This document shows, in pieces, positions 27,008 through 34,076 of a DNA stretch of 64,000 nt. Source of the DNA: Pseudomonas kilonensis (GTDB taxonomy: Bacteria > Pseudomonadota > Gammaproteobacteria > Pseudomonadales > Pseudomonadaceae); NCBI RefSeq assembly GCF_001269885.1, contig NZ_LHVH01000031.1:1-64000 (forward strand). Direction: 5' to 3'. A program made the translations under genes and the position numbers. How positions within the stretch are numbered: position 1 is the stretch's first letter; every line of letters starts with the position of its first letter. The notes beneath the pieces are model-generated. The model did not search any database. It had not been told where the DNA came from and worked only from the letters and a program-made list of their open reading frames with translations.

Positions 27008-29538
27008 GAGCGCTGTTTCGCACTGTCAGCCTCGGCCAGCGTCGTGTCGGCCAAGGTATCCGGCGTACACCGCAAATCACCGATCATCAGCACATCGCCT
27101 TCGCGGCTCGCGTTGTCCGGGTCGAGGCGGAACCGGCAGAACAACTCGCTGCCATAACGCACTTCCAGGGTCGGCGAGCCGGCATTCATTTCCATGGAGA
27201 AGAACCCGTCCGCCTCGCTGACACCGCGACTGGCGTGGTTGATCACGTGATGGCCCTTGAGCGGTTCCCCCTGTTCGTCCAACAGACGACCCAGCACGGT
27301 CACTGTTCTCAACACACTGATCTTGCGGTAATCCACCCCGCCCTTGTTCAGGTGATAACGGGTGCGGGACGGCTCGATGTTCGCCGCCGGCGGATGCACG
27401 CCGTCGAAATCGAAGGTCACCATGCTGTTCTTGTAGGCGGTGATCGGCACGAAATTGCGGCCCGGGTGCAAGGTGGTGCTGCCGCCGGTCAAGTCGTCGG
27501 CCCGCAGGATGATGTCGTCCAGGTCGGTTTCCACGTCGACGATCATGCCGGCACCGCGCCCCTGGGGCACGCCGGTGAAGGCGGCTTTCTGCCCGCCCAC
27601 CGCCACCGTGCTGCTCAGGTTCAAACCGCCGGTGAGGTTGTCGTTGTAGGAGGAACGCTGGATGAAGCCATCGCCGTACATCGACTCGGTCATGAAGCTG
27701 GCGATACCCGACAGCCCGACGCCATAGGTGTCGGCCAGCGCCGTGGCGGAGACGCTTTGCAAGACGTGGTCTTCCAAGTCGCGGCGATACGAAACCGAGG
27801 CATTGTTGTCCCGCGCGCCATCGCGCGAAGTGCGGGTGCCAACGCTGCCCGACCAGTATTCGCCCGGCCCGCCCAAGGCGACGCTGAGGCTCAGGTCCAG
27901 GCCACGGTTGCGCTTGTCGGCGGTGCTCGAAGTGCCGGGGCGGTCGAACACCGACAGCCGCCAGTTGGCATCGCTGCCACGCAGCGTGGTGCGCTGGGTC
28001 CAGCCCAAGTCCAGGCCGGTGCCCTGGACGTTGCCTTCGCTGTAGGCCAACCGGCCGTTGATGGAGTTCTTGTTGCTCAAGCGATGATTGACCGACAGCG
28101 ATGAATTGCTGGTCTGGCCGACGTAGACGTTGCGCTGGCGGATACGGGTGCCGTCCGACAAGGTTTCGTAGGTGTTGCGGGTGTCGAGCCAACTGCGGTT
28201 GTGACTGGCGACGATGCTGCCATGGCCGTAGCTGTACAGGCCTTGCAAGTCCATGCCGGTGCCGTACTGCTGGGTCTGGTAGACGTTGGCGTACAAGCTG
28301 GTGTTGCTGGCGAGCGTCCAGTCGATCGAAGTGCCCACTTGCAGTTTGTCCTGCACCTGGCGCGTGGACGCACCGAGGATCACCCGTGGGTGCAGCAGGT
28401 AGTTGACGCCGATGCCGGCGGTCGTGAAACCCGAGGGCTGATCTTCCCAGTTGCTCCACAGCCGGGTTTCGCGACCGGCGAACAGGTTGTAGCGCCAGCG
28501 GTCCTCGGTACTGTTCCAGTTGTTGGGCTTGTAGACCAGCTCCTGGCTGGTGGCGGTGGTTTGCCCATCTTCAATCAGCCGCACTTCCACTTCATAGATA
28601 CCGCCGGGCAACGGGCGGGTGTCCAGGCTCTGCAAGCCAGCGCTGACGGCCTGGGTATTGATCAGCAGGCCGCTGCGATAAATTTCCACCGACGCCTGGC
28701 GGCTGGCGGTGACATAAATGGGGTAGACGCTGGGCTTGGGATTGTCGATCACCAGGCTGTCGGAGCTGCCGTACATCACCCCCAGCGCGGTGTCCGGGTT
28801 GGCGCCGAACGAACGGATCTGCCGATTCAAGCCATCGGAACCGGGCGTGAAGTAACCCAGGCGGAAGAAATTGCCTTCCATTTCCCGTTGGGTATAGAGC
28901 TCATGGACGGCGTGGTAGAGCTTGTCGTCCGGCCCGCCAAGACGCGAGAGCTGAAGGTCCAGCGACTGGCTCCAGTTGCCCACGCTGGAACTGGCGTTGA
29001 GGCCATACCGCCCACCGGTGTCCTGTTTCTGGCCACCGTTGATATTGAGTTGGTTATTGAAGATCAGGCCGAGGCTGCCGCCTTCCGGCTGATCGTAGAA
29101 ACGCTTGGCTTCAGTTGCGCGCTCGACATCCTGGGTCAGGATCGACACCAATGAATTCTCGAGGCTGTAATGCACGGCCAACAGCCCGCCGGTGCAGTTG
29201 GTTTCACACGCGCCCAGCACTTGTCCCTGCTTGAGGCGTTGCTCCCATTGTTCGCGCTCGACGGCCTTTATCGTGCTGTCTTGCGTTTCGGTGAATTCCA
29301 GCAAGGTAATGCGATCATCTCGCGTCAAGACCACCATGGCTTCGCCGAGATACTGCTGATTGAGTTCTATACGAACCGCGAGTGGCACATCGAAGAAGTG
29401 GGCTTCAAACTCCGCCGGCAGGCCCTTGGCCTGGGACAACAGGCTTCTTGGCGTCGTACCGGGGGCGATTGGCGCGGCCAATGCTGTCGCGCACAAAAAT
29501 AGCGCGAGCGCACCTGCGATGGGTGTCATCGGAAACAT
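27004..29538 (-). CDS. Outer-membrane usher of the CS1/CFA-type pilus (TcfC/CblC-like)
   Basis: An 844-residue protein from the ATG at 29538 (a TTG codon directly before it is an alternative). A signal peptide ends near LAA-PIAP. An N-terminal periplasmic domain of about 110 residues carries a C-x3-C pair (ACETNC). Next come a beta-barrel region with alternating aromatic strands, the plug-region block ASVEIYRSGLLINTQAVSAG with LPGGIYEVEVRL, and C-terminal domains (GKVLG-like repeats, TVLGRLLDEQGEPLKGHHV). It should export and polymerise subunits at the outer membrane. The stop codon lies inside the 27-bp tandem array. Confidence 0.87.
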   Translation of the reverse strand: MFPMTPIAGALALFLCATALAAPIAPGTTPRSLLSQAKGLPAEFEAHFFDVPLAVRIELNQQYLGEAMVVLTRDDRITLLEFTETQDSTIKAVEREQWEQRLKQGQVLGACETNCTGGLLAVHYSLENSLVSILTQDVERATEAKRFYDQPEGGSLGLIFNNQLNINGGQKQDTGGRYGLNASSSVGNWSQSLDLQLSRLGGPDDKLYHAVHELYTQREMEGNFFRLGYFTPGSDGLNRQIRSFGANPDTALGVMYGSSDSLVIDNPKPSVYPIYVTASRQASVEIYRSGLLINTQAVSAGLQSLDTRPLPGGIYEVEVRLIEDGQTTATSQELVYKPNNWNSTEDRWRYNLFAGRETRLWSNWEDQPSGFTTAGIGVNYLLHPRVILGASTRQVQDKLQVGTSIDWTLASNTSLYANVYQTQQYGTGMDLQGLYSYGHGSIVASHNRSWLDTRNTYETLSDGTRIRQRNVYVGQTSNSSLSVNHRLSNKNSINGRLAYSEGNVQGTGLDLGWTQRTTLRGSDANWRLSVFDRPGTSSTADKRNRGLDLSLSVALGGPGEYWSGSVGTRTSRDGARDNNASVSYRRDLEDHVLQSVSATALADTYGVGLSGIASFMTESMYGDGFIQRSSYNDNLTGGLNLSSTVAVGGQKAAFTGVPQGRGAGMIVDVETDLDDIILRADDLTGGSTTLHPGRNFVPITAYKNSMVTFDFDGVHPPAANIEPSRTRYHLNKGGVDYRKISVLRTVTVLGRLLDEQGEPLKGHHVINHASRGVSEADGFFSMEMNAGSPTLEVRYGSELFCRFRLDPDNASREGDVLMIGDLRCTPDTLADTTLAEADSAKQRS

Positions 29539-29583
29539 CAACGGATTCTCATATTCAGCGTGCTATCGGGGCGTTTCAGGTAC

Positions 29584-29615
29584 AGGCCGACCGGCTGGGG
29601 AGGGCCGGCCGGCCT
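29584..29615 (-). promoter_or_regulatory. GC-rich intercistronic stem-loop between major pilin and usher
   Basis: On the minus strand, AGGCCGGCCGG (29605-29615) pairs with CCGGTCGGCCT (29584-29594) through 11 bp with one wobble, around a 10-base loop. There is no T-run, so it is not a standard terminator. It could protect the pilin end of the message or reduce read-through into the usher. Confidence 0.6.
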
Positions 29616-29663
29616 GCGGCGATGCCCATGGGCGAGGAGAGACTCACCGGGCAGCGAATGGCC

Positions 29664-30149
29664 TTACGGGCGCGGCACGGCGTCGAAGATGACGGTCATG
29701 TCAGCGGTGTACAGGCCGTTCTGGGTGTCCAGGGGCCTGGCCGCGACGATGGTCATGTCGGCCTGGGTGCCTGGCGTGGAGGTCGCATCGTCCACCACTT
29801 CCTGCGGTATGGCGGTCAGGGTGACGCCGTTGAAGGCGGTGGTCAGGGCGATGGAGTTGCTGCCGTTGTACAGCGCGGCCGGGCCGCCTTCGATATAGGC
29901 GTTTACCGAACCTTCGGTGTTTTTCACGTCGTAGGTCTGGCGCAACGAAGTCAAGGTGCCGCTGACCGTGTTGTAGCTCATGACTTCGTCTTTACCGAAG
30001 TCAGGGTTGCGTGGCTGCACATGGAACTGCTGGGTCGGGATGTTCGCAGTGATGTGGATCGACGAGCGAGCATCATCGGCAGCAAATGCCAGCGAAGAAC
30101 CCAGGGCGGCGGCGACCAGGGCAGTACTGGATACGAGTTGTTTGAGCAT
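29664..30149 (-). CDS. CS1-type major pilin
   Basis: A 161-residue protein starting MLKQLVSSTALVAAALGSS, with ACAGGTG upstream. The signal peptide ends FAA-DDA and the mature chain begins DDARSSIHITANIP. The typical CS1 pilin blocks follow: QQFHVQPRNPDFG, YDVKNTEGSVNAYI, and terminal ADMTVIFDAVPRP. It is the first gene of the locus, behind a long A+T-rich leader, as expected for the most strongly expressed subunit. The hairpin after it may set the pilin-to-usher ratio. Confidence 0.88.
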   Translation of the reverse strand: MLKQLVSSTALVAAALGSSLAFAADDARSSIHITANIPTQQFHVQPRNPDFGKDEVMSYNTVSGTLTSLRQTYDVKNTEGSVNAYIEGGPAALYNGSNSIALTTAFNGVTLTAIPQEVVDDATSTPGTQADMTIVAARPLDTQNGLYTADMTVIFDAVPRP

Positions 30150-30397
30150 GTTGTTAACACCTGTTCTTAGCAATAAAGAGAAAAGGTTGAAATTTGCAAA
30201 CCAAGCGCAATTTGGCTTGCCCTCCAACGCCGAGCATGATCGGCGCTCTTTAACTAAAAAAAAGCAGGAAGATTCCTATAGGCTTGTAGTAAATCCAATA
30301 TACGAAAGAGCGAAAAATACGCAGTTTTCGATAAAACATAAGTTTGGATGTCAGAAACAGCCCACATTTTAAGCCTACGCCACTTTTATCATTACAA

Positions 30398-30424
30398 ATG
30401 TATGCCGCCGCATCCCGCATACAT
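30398..30424. promoter_or_regulatory. 8-bp perfect inverted repeat ATGTATGC...GCATACAT
   Basis: The arms at 30398-30405 and 30417-30424 are separated by 11 bp. The geometry suits a dimeric regulator. It lies about 250 bp upstream of the pilin start and about 150 bp before the PadR start, so either side could be its target. Confidence 0.5.
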
Positions 30425-30511
30425 TGAGCATTCAGGTAAGGTCCTTTCCTGAACCCAAGTAACCCGCCGCCAAACCAAGATGTATCTTAGTTTGCGAAAA
30501 ACAATCAAGTT

Positions 30512-30542
30512 AAAAGATATATCTTTTATTCAAGATATATCT
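30512..30542 (+). promoter_or_regulatory. Twin AGATATATCT palindromes, probable PadR operator
   Basis: AAAAGATATATCTTTT (30512-30527) is a perfect 16-bp palindrome. Its core AGATATATCT recurs at 30533-30542, 18 bp centre to centre, and the pair ends 33 bp before the PadR start codon. The position over the likely promoter and the regulator-first operon suggest autoregulation. Confidence 0.72.
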
Positions 30543-30575
30543 GAGTGCTATCTATATGCAGAACGGAGACAGCAT

Positions 30576-31154
30576 ATGAACGCCCTTTATTCTCATTCCG
30601 ACTCTTCCTCCAAACGCGAACACGACGGTTTCGAACGACGCCCGACAGGTTCGCGTGGCAACCGGGCCCCCCGGGTCTTCGCCGCCGGTGATTTGAAGGT
30701 GTTGTTGCTGGCGCTGATTGCCGAGCAGCCATGCCACGGCTACGACCTGATCCGCCGGATAGAGCACATGTTCGAGGGTGCCTACAGCCCCAGCCCCGGT
30801 GTGATCTATCCGACCCTGACCTTCCTGGAAATGAACGCGATGATCAGTTGCGGCGTCGAAGACGGAAAAAAGTGTTACAGCGTGACCGATGCCGGACGTC
30901 TATCCCTGGAGAAGCAGGCCGAAGTGCTGGATGAGGTGCGTACGCGCATTGAAATCAGCAAGCGCACATTGCGCGGCCATGATCGTCCCCCGGAGATCCA
31001 TGAAGCGGTGTATAACCTGCGCCATGCCCTGCAAAAGCACCCTGGCCACTGGAGCCCGGAAGAAATCCGGCGGGTGCGCGACCTGCTCAACGACACCGCC
31101 AAAGCCATCATCGACGGCCCCGACCGTCCACCTGTCTCGGAGTCAAGCCAATGA
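30576..31154 (+). CDS. PadR-family regulator (YqjI/NfeR-like)
   Basis: A 192-residue protein from the ATG behind GGAG; an in-frame start at 30480 would run through the operator. A hydrophilic N-terminal extension of about 35 residues is followed by the PadR winged helix, ALIAEQPCHGYDLIRRIEHM and SPSPGVIYPTLTFLE, and a helical C-terminal dimerisation part. E. coli YqjI (NfeR) has the same core and controls the ferric reductase gene yqjH; its His/Cys-rich tail is not present here. The next gene encodes a YqjH-like protein and overlaps it by ATGA, so the regulatory pairing is conserved in a single operon. Confidence 0.87.
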   Translation: MNALYSHSDSSSKREHDGFERRPTGSRGNRAPRVFAAGDLKVLLLALIAEQPCHGYDLIRRIEHMFEGAYSPSPGVIYPTLTFLEMNAMISCGVEDGKKCYSVTDAGRLSLEKQAEVLDEVRTRIEISKRTLRGHDRPPEIHEAVYNLRHALQKHPGHWSPEEIRRVRDLLNDTAKAIIDGPDRPPVSESSQ

Positions 31155-31936
31155 CCGAAGTCGATCCAAACACTATTCATCGTGTCAGCCATGAGATCAA
31201 ACGCCGTCGCCTGCAAGTGTTGCGGGTGCAGGACCTGACCCCACGCATGCGCCGCATCACCGTCGGCGGGCCGGAACTGGCCGGGTTCGCCAGCCTGGGT
31301 ACGGACGATCATGTGAAATTGCTGTTCCCGCAGAACGCCGAGGAACACGCTGCTCTGGAAAACTTCAGCCCCAGCATCGACAAGGCCCAGGGCCCGATGC
31401 CCGAGATGCGCGACTACACCCCGCGCCGCTATGACCTCGATACCCTGGAGCTGGACGTCGATTTCGTGCTCCACGGCGACGGCCCCGCTGCAACCTGGGC
31501 GGCCCAGGCAACGCCCGGGCAATATCTCTACATCGCCGGGCCACGGGGCTCGATGATCGTGCCGGACATCTTCGACAGCTACCTGCTGATCGGCGACGAA
31601 ACCGCCCTGCCCGCCATCGCCCGTCGCCTCGAAGGCCTGGCGCCCAACCGGCGTGCCCTGGTGGTGGTGGAAGTGGAAAACGGCGCCGAGCAGCAGATTC
31701 TCCAAAGCCCGGCGCAGGTGCACGTGATCTGGGTGCTGCGCGAGGGGCGCCAGGACAACCTGCTGCGCACCGTGCAACAGCTGGACATGCCCGGCGGCAA
31801 GCTGTACGCCTGGGTCGCGACCGAGAGCAAGGTGTCGCGGCAGATTCGCAAGGTGTTGCTGGAAGAGAAAGGCCTGGACCAGGACTTTGTGAAGGCGGTG
31901 GGGTATTGGAAGCTGGATGACAGTGAGGACGATTGA
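31151..31936 (+). CDS. Siderophore-interacting protein, NAD(P)H ferric reductase (YqjH/ViuB family)
   Basis: A 261-residue cytoplasmic flavoprotein. The FAD-binding part has the RDYTPRRY motif and a following GPAATWAAQATPGQYLYIAGPRGS. The C-terminal half has the pyridine-nucleotide-binding-like YLLIGDETALPAIARRLE. This family reduces ferric siderophores to release iron. Start and upstream stop overlap (ATGA), so translation is coupled to the PadR regulator. Expression presumably responds to the metal sensed by that regulator. REP elements follow the gene. Confidence 0.9.
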   Translation: MTEVDPNTIHRVSHEIKRRRLQVLRVQDLTPRMRRITVGGPELAGFASLGTDDHVKLLFPQNAEEHAALENFSPSIDKAQGPMPEMRDYTPRRYDLDTLELDVDFVLHGDGPAATWAAQATPGQYLYIAGPRGSMIVPDIFDSYLLIGDETALPAIARRLEGLAPNRRALVVVEVENGAEQQILQSPAQVHVIWVLREGRQDNLLRTVQQLDMPGGKLYAWVATESKVSRQIRKVLLEEKGLDQDFVKAVGYWKLDDSEDD

Positions 31937-31989
31937 GGGACTGGCGGTGGCTGAAGTACCCTGCACCCGCTGACTGAACACAACCCTCT

Positions 31990-32093
31990 TTGGGAGCAAG
32001 GCTTCTGTGGGAGCAAGGCTTGCCCGCGATGAGGACGATGCGGTCTTTCAGAAATCGAGTCGCCTGTTTCGCGAGCAAGCTTTGCTCCCACAG
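31990..32093. repeat. REP/REPIN inverted repeat with duplicated left half
   Basis: TGGGAGCAAGGCTTC and then TGTGGGAGCAAGGCTTGCCC face GCGAGCAAGCTTTGCTCCCA. It lies between the ferric reductase and VUT genes. Confidence 0.88.
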
Positions 32094-32147
32094 GGCCATC
32101 GCTGTCCTTTAATGTCTTGATCAACCTTCCACCAGGTACCCCGCCCC

Positions 32148-32624
32148 ATGCTTTTCCTGCTCGCCTACATCAGCAGCGTCGTGCTGATCAACTTCGCGTT
32201 TTCCGCCGCGCCGCACCTGGACATCATCTGGTCGGCCTGGGGCGGCCTGGTGTTTATCCTGCGGGACATGGTGCAGACCCGTTTCGGCCACGGCGCCATC
32301 GCGGCGATGCTGGTGGCGCTGGTGTTGTCCTACGTCACCTCGGACCCAACCATCGCCCTGGCCAGCGCCACGGCGTTCGCCGTGTCCGAATGCATCGATT
32401 GGCTGGTGTTCACCATCACCAAGCGCCCACTGCATGATCGGTTGTGGATCAGTTCGGCCCTGAGCATTCCCCTGGACACGTTCATCTTCTTCGGCCTGAT
32501 CGACGCCCTGACGCCCGCCGTGGTGATCACCGCCCTGCTCTCGAAATTCGCCGGGGTCACCGCCGTCTGGCTGATCATGGCCTGGCGTTTACGTAAACAG
32601 GCCATCACCGGGCGGTTCATGTAA
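32148..32624 (+). CDS. VUT-family membrane transporter (queuosine-precursor type)
   Basis: A 158-residue membrane protein with about five hydrophobic segments. It has the VUT/YhhQ-like blocks HLDIIWSAWGGLVFILRDMVQ, SATAFAVSECIDWLVF and ISSALSIPLDTFIFF. YhhQ imports preQ0/preQ1 for queuosine tRNA modification; this shorter relative may carry a related compound. It sits 77 bp before purT, which might be read as a link to purine-like substrates, but no coupling signal is evident. Confidence 0.75.
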   Translation: MLFLLAYISSVVLINFAFSAAPHLDIIWSAWGGLVFILRDMVQTRFGHGAIAAMLVALVLSYVTSDPTIALASATAFAVSECIDWLVFTITKRPLHDRLWISSALSIPLDTFIFFGLIDALTPAVVITALLSKFAGVTAVWLIMAWRLRKQAITGRFM

Positions 32625-32701
32625 AATGCCGCGCTTTCTCCCATGGGAAGCTCGCCCGGCGCGCAACCCGCGATGATCCGCTCCTGTTTGAGGACCTTCA
32701 G

Positions 32702-33883
32702 ATGACCCGTATCGGAACCCCATTGTCGCCCACCGCGACCCGCGTTTTGTTGTGTGGCAGCGGTGAGCTGGGCAAGGAAGTGGTAATCGAACTGCAGCGC
32801 CTGGGCGTCGAGGTGATTGCCGTGGACCGCTACGCCAACGCGCCGGCCATGCAAGTGGCCCACCGCAGCCATGTGATCAACATGCTCGACGGTGCTGCCC
32901 TGCGTGCGGTGATCGAGGCCGAGAAGCCGCATTTCATCGTGCCGGAAATCGAAGCCATCGCCACCGCCACCCTGGTGGAACTGGAAGCCGAAGGCTTCAC
33001 CGTGATCCCCACCGCCCGCGCCGCGCAACTGACCATGAACCGTGAAGGCATCCGTCGCCTGGCCGCCGAAGAACTGGGCCTGCCGACCTCGCCGTACTTC
33101 TTCGCCGACACCGTGGAAGACTACCGCAAGGCCGTGGAAACCCTGGGTTTCCCGTGCGTGGTCAAGCCGGTGATGAGTTCCTCGGGCAAGGGCCAGAGCC
33201 TGCTGCGCAGTACCGATGACGTGCAAAAAGCCTGGGACTACGCCCAGGAAGGCGGCCGTGCTGGCAAGGGCCGGGTGATCATCGAAGGTTTCATCGATTT
33301 CGACTACGAAATCACCCTGCTCACCGTGCGTCACGTCGGCGGCACCACCTTCTGCGCGCCGGTCGGCCACCGTCAGGAAAAGGGCGACTATCAGGAATCC
33401 TGGCAGCCACAAGCCATGAGCCCGGTGGCCCTGGCCGAATCCGAGCGCGTCGCCAAGGCAGTGACCGAGGCCCTGGGTGGTCGCGGCCTGTTTGGCGTCG
33501 AGCTGTTCATCAAGGGTGACCAGGTGTGGTTCAGCGAAGTCTCGCCACGCCCACACGACACCGGCCTGGTGACGCTGATCTCCCAGGACCTGTCGCAATT
33601 CGCCCTGCATGCCCGCGCCATTCTCGGCCTGCCGATCCCGCTGATCCGTCAGTTCGGCCCTTCGGCCTCGGCGGTGATCCTGGTGGAAGGCCAATCGACC
33701 CAGACCGCTTTCGCCAACCTGGGCGCGGCCCTGAGTGAACCGGACACCGCCCTGCGCCTGTTCGGCAAACCGGAAGTCAACGGCCAGCGCCGCCTGGGCG
33801 TGGCCCTGGCCCGCGACGAATCCATCGAAGCCGCCCGTGCCAAGGCGACCCGCGCCTCGCAGGCCGTCAAGATCGAACTGTAA
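32702..33883 (+). CDS. purT: Formate-dependent phosphoribosylglycinamide formyltransferase (PurT)
   Basis: A 393-residue cytoplasmic ATP-grasp enzyme that makes formyl-GAR from GAR, formate and ATP, the folate-free route of purine synthesis step 3. Visible are the N-terminal VLLCGSGELGKEVVIELQRLGVEVIAVDRY, the ATP-grasp VVKPVMSSSGKGQS, the GFIDFDYEITLLTVRH loop and the metal/substrate segment VWFSEVSPRPHDTG. Length matches the family. A good GAGGA-like site precedes the ATG. purL in the same window acts in the next step, but the two are 10 kb apart. Confidence 0.96.
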   Translation: MTRIGTPLSPTATRVLLCGSGELGKEVVIELQRLGVEVIAVDRYANAPAMQVAHRSHVINMLDGAALRAVIEAEKPHFIVPEIEAIATATLVELEAEGFTVIPTARAAQLTMNREGIRRLAAEELGLPTSPYFFADTVEDYRKAVETLGFPCVVKPVMSSSGKGQSLLRSTDDVQKAWDYAQEGGRAGKGRVIIEGFIDFDYEITLLTVRHVGGTTFCAPVGHRQEKGDYQESWQPQAMSPVALAESERVAKAVTEALGGRGLFGVELFIKGDQVWFSEVSPRPHDTGLVTLISQDLSQFALHARAILGLPIPLIRQFGPSASAVILVEGQSTQTAFANLGAALSEPDTALRLFGKPEVNGQRRLGVALARDESIEAARAKATRASQAVKIEL

Positions 33884-33907
33884 ACAAGATCGCTTGCCCA
33901 TGGTGAC

Positions 33908-33997
33908 CTGTGGGAGCAAGGCTTGCCCGCGATGAACGATAACGCGGGCCACCTGAAGACCAAGGCGTCAGCATCGCGAGCAAGCTTTGCTCCCACG
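33908..33997. repeat. REP/REPIN inverted repeat
   Basis: CTGTGGGAGCAAGGCTTGCC faces GCGAGCAAGCTTTGCTCCCA with a 45-bp spacer, just after purT. Confidence 0.88.
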
Positions 33998-34023
33998 GTT
34001 AACTGGGGTGACATCCGGGTATT

Positions 34024-34057
34024 AAAAAAGGCGACACCCGCAAGGGTGTCGCCTTTT
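34024..34057. terminator. Bidirectional terminator between purT and gcd
   Basis: AAAAAAGGCGACACCC pairs with GGGTGTCGCCTTTTT around CGCAA. The A-run and T-run on either side serve the convergent purT and gcd transcripts. Confidence 0.93.
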
Positions 34058-34076
34058 TCATGGTCGCCGGTTGAGC

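Larger units (their letters stand above)
30150..30575. other. Divergent A+T-rich control region between pilus locus and PadR operon
   Basis: No gene was found in these 426 bp. The region is markedly A+T-rich compared with its surroundings and must hold the promoters of both the pilus operon and the PadR operon. It contains the inverted repeat at 30398-30424 and the twin palindromes at 30512-30542, annotated separately. Confidence 0.75.
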
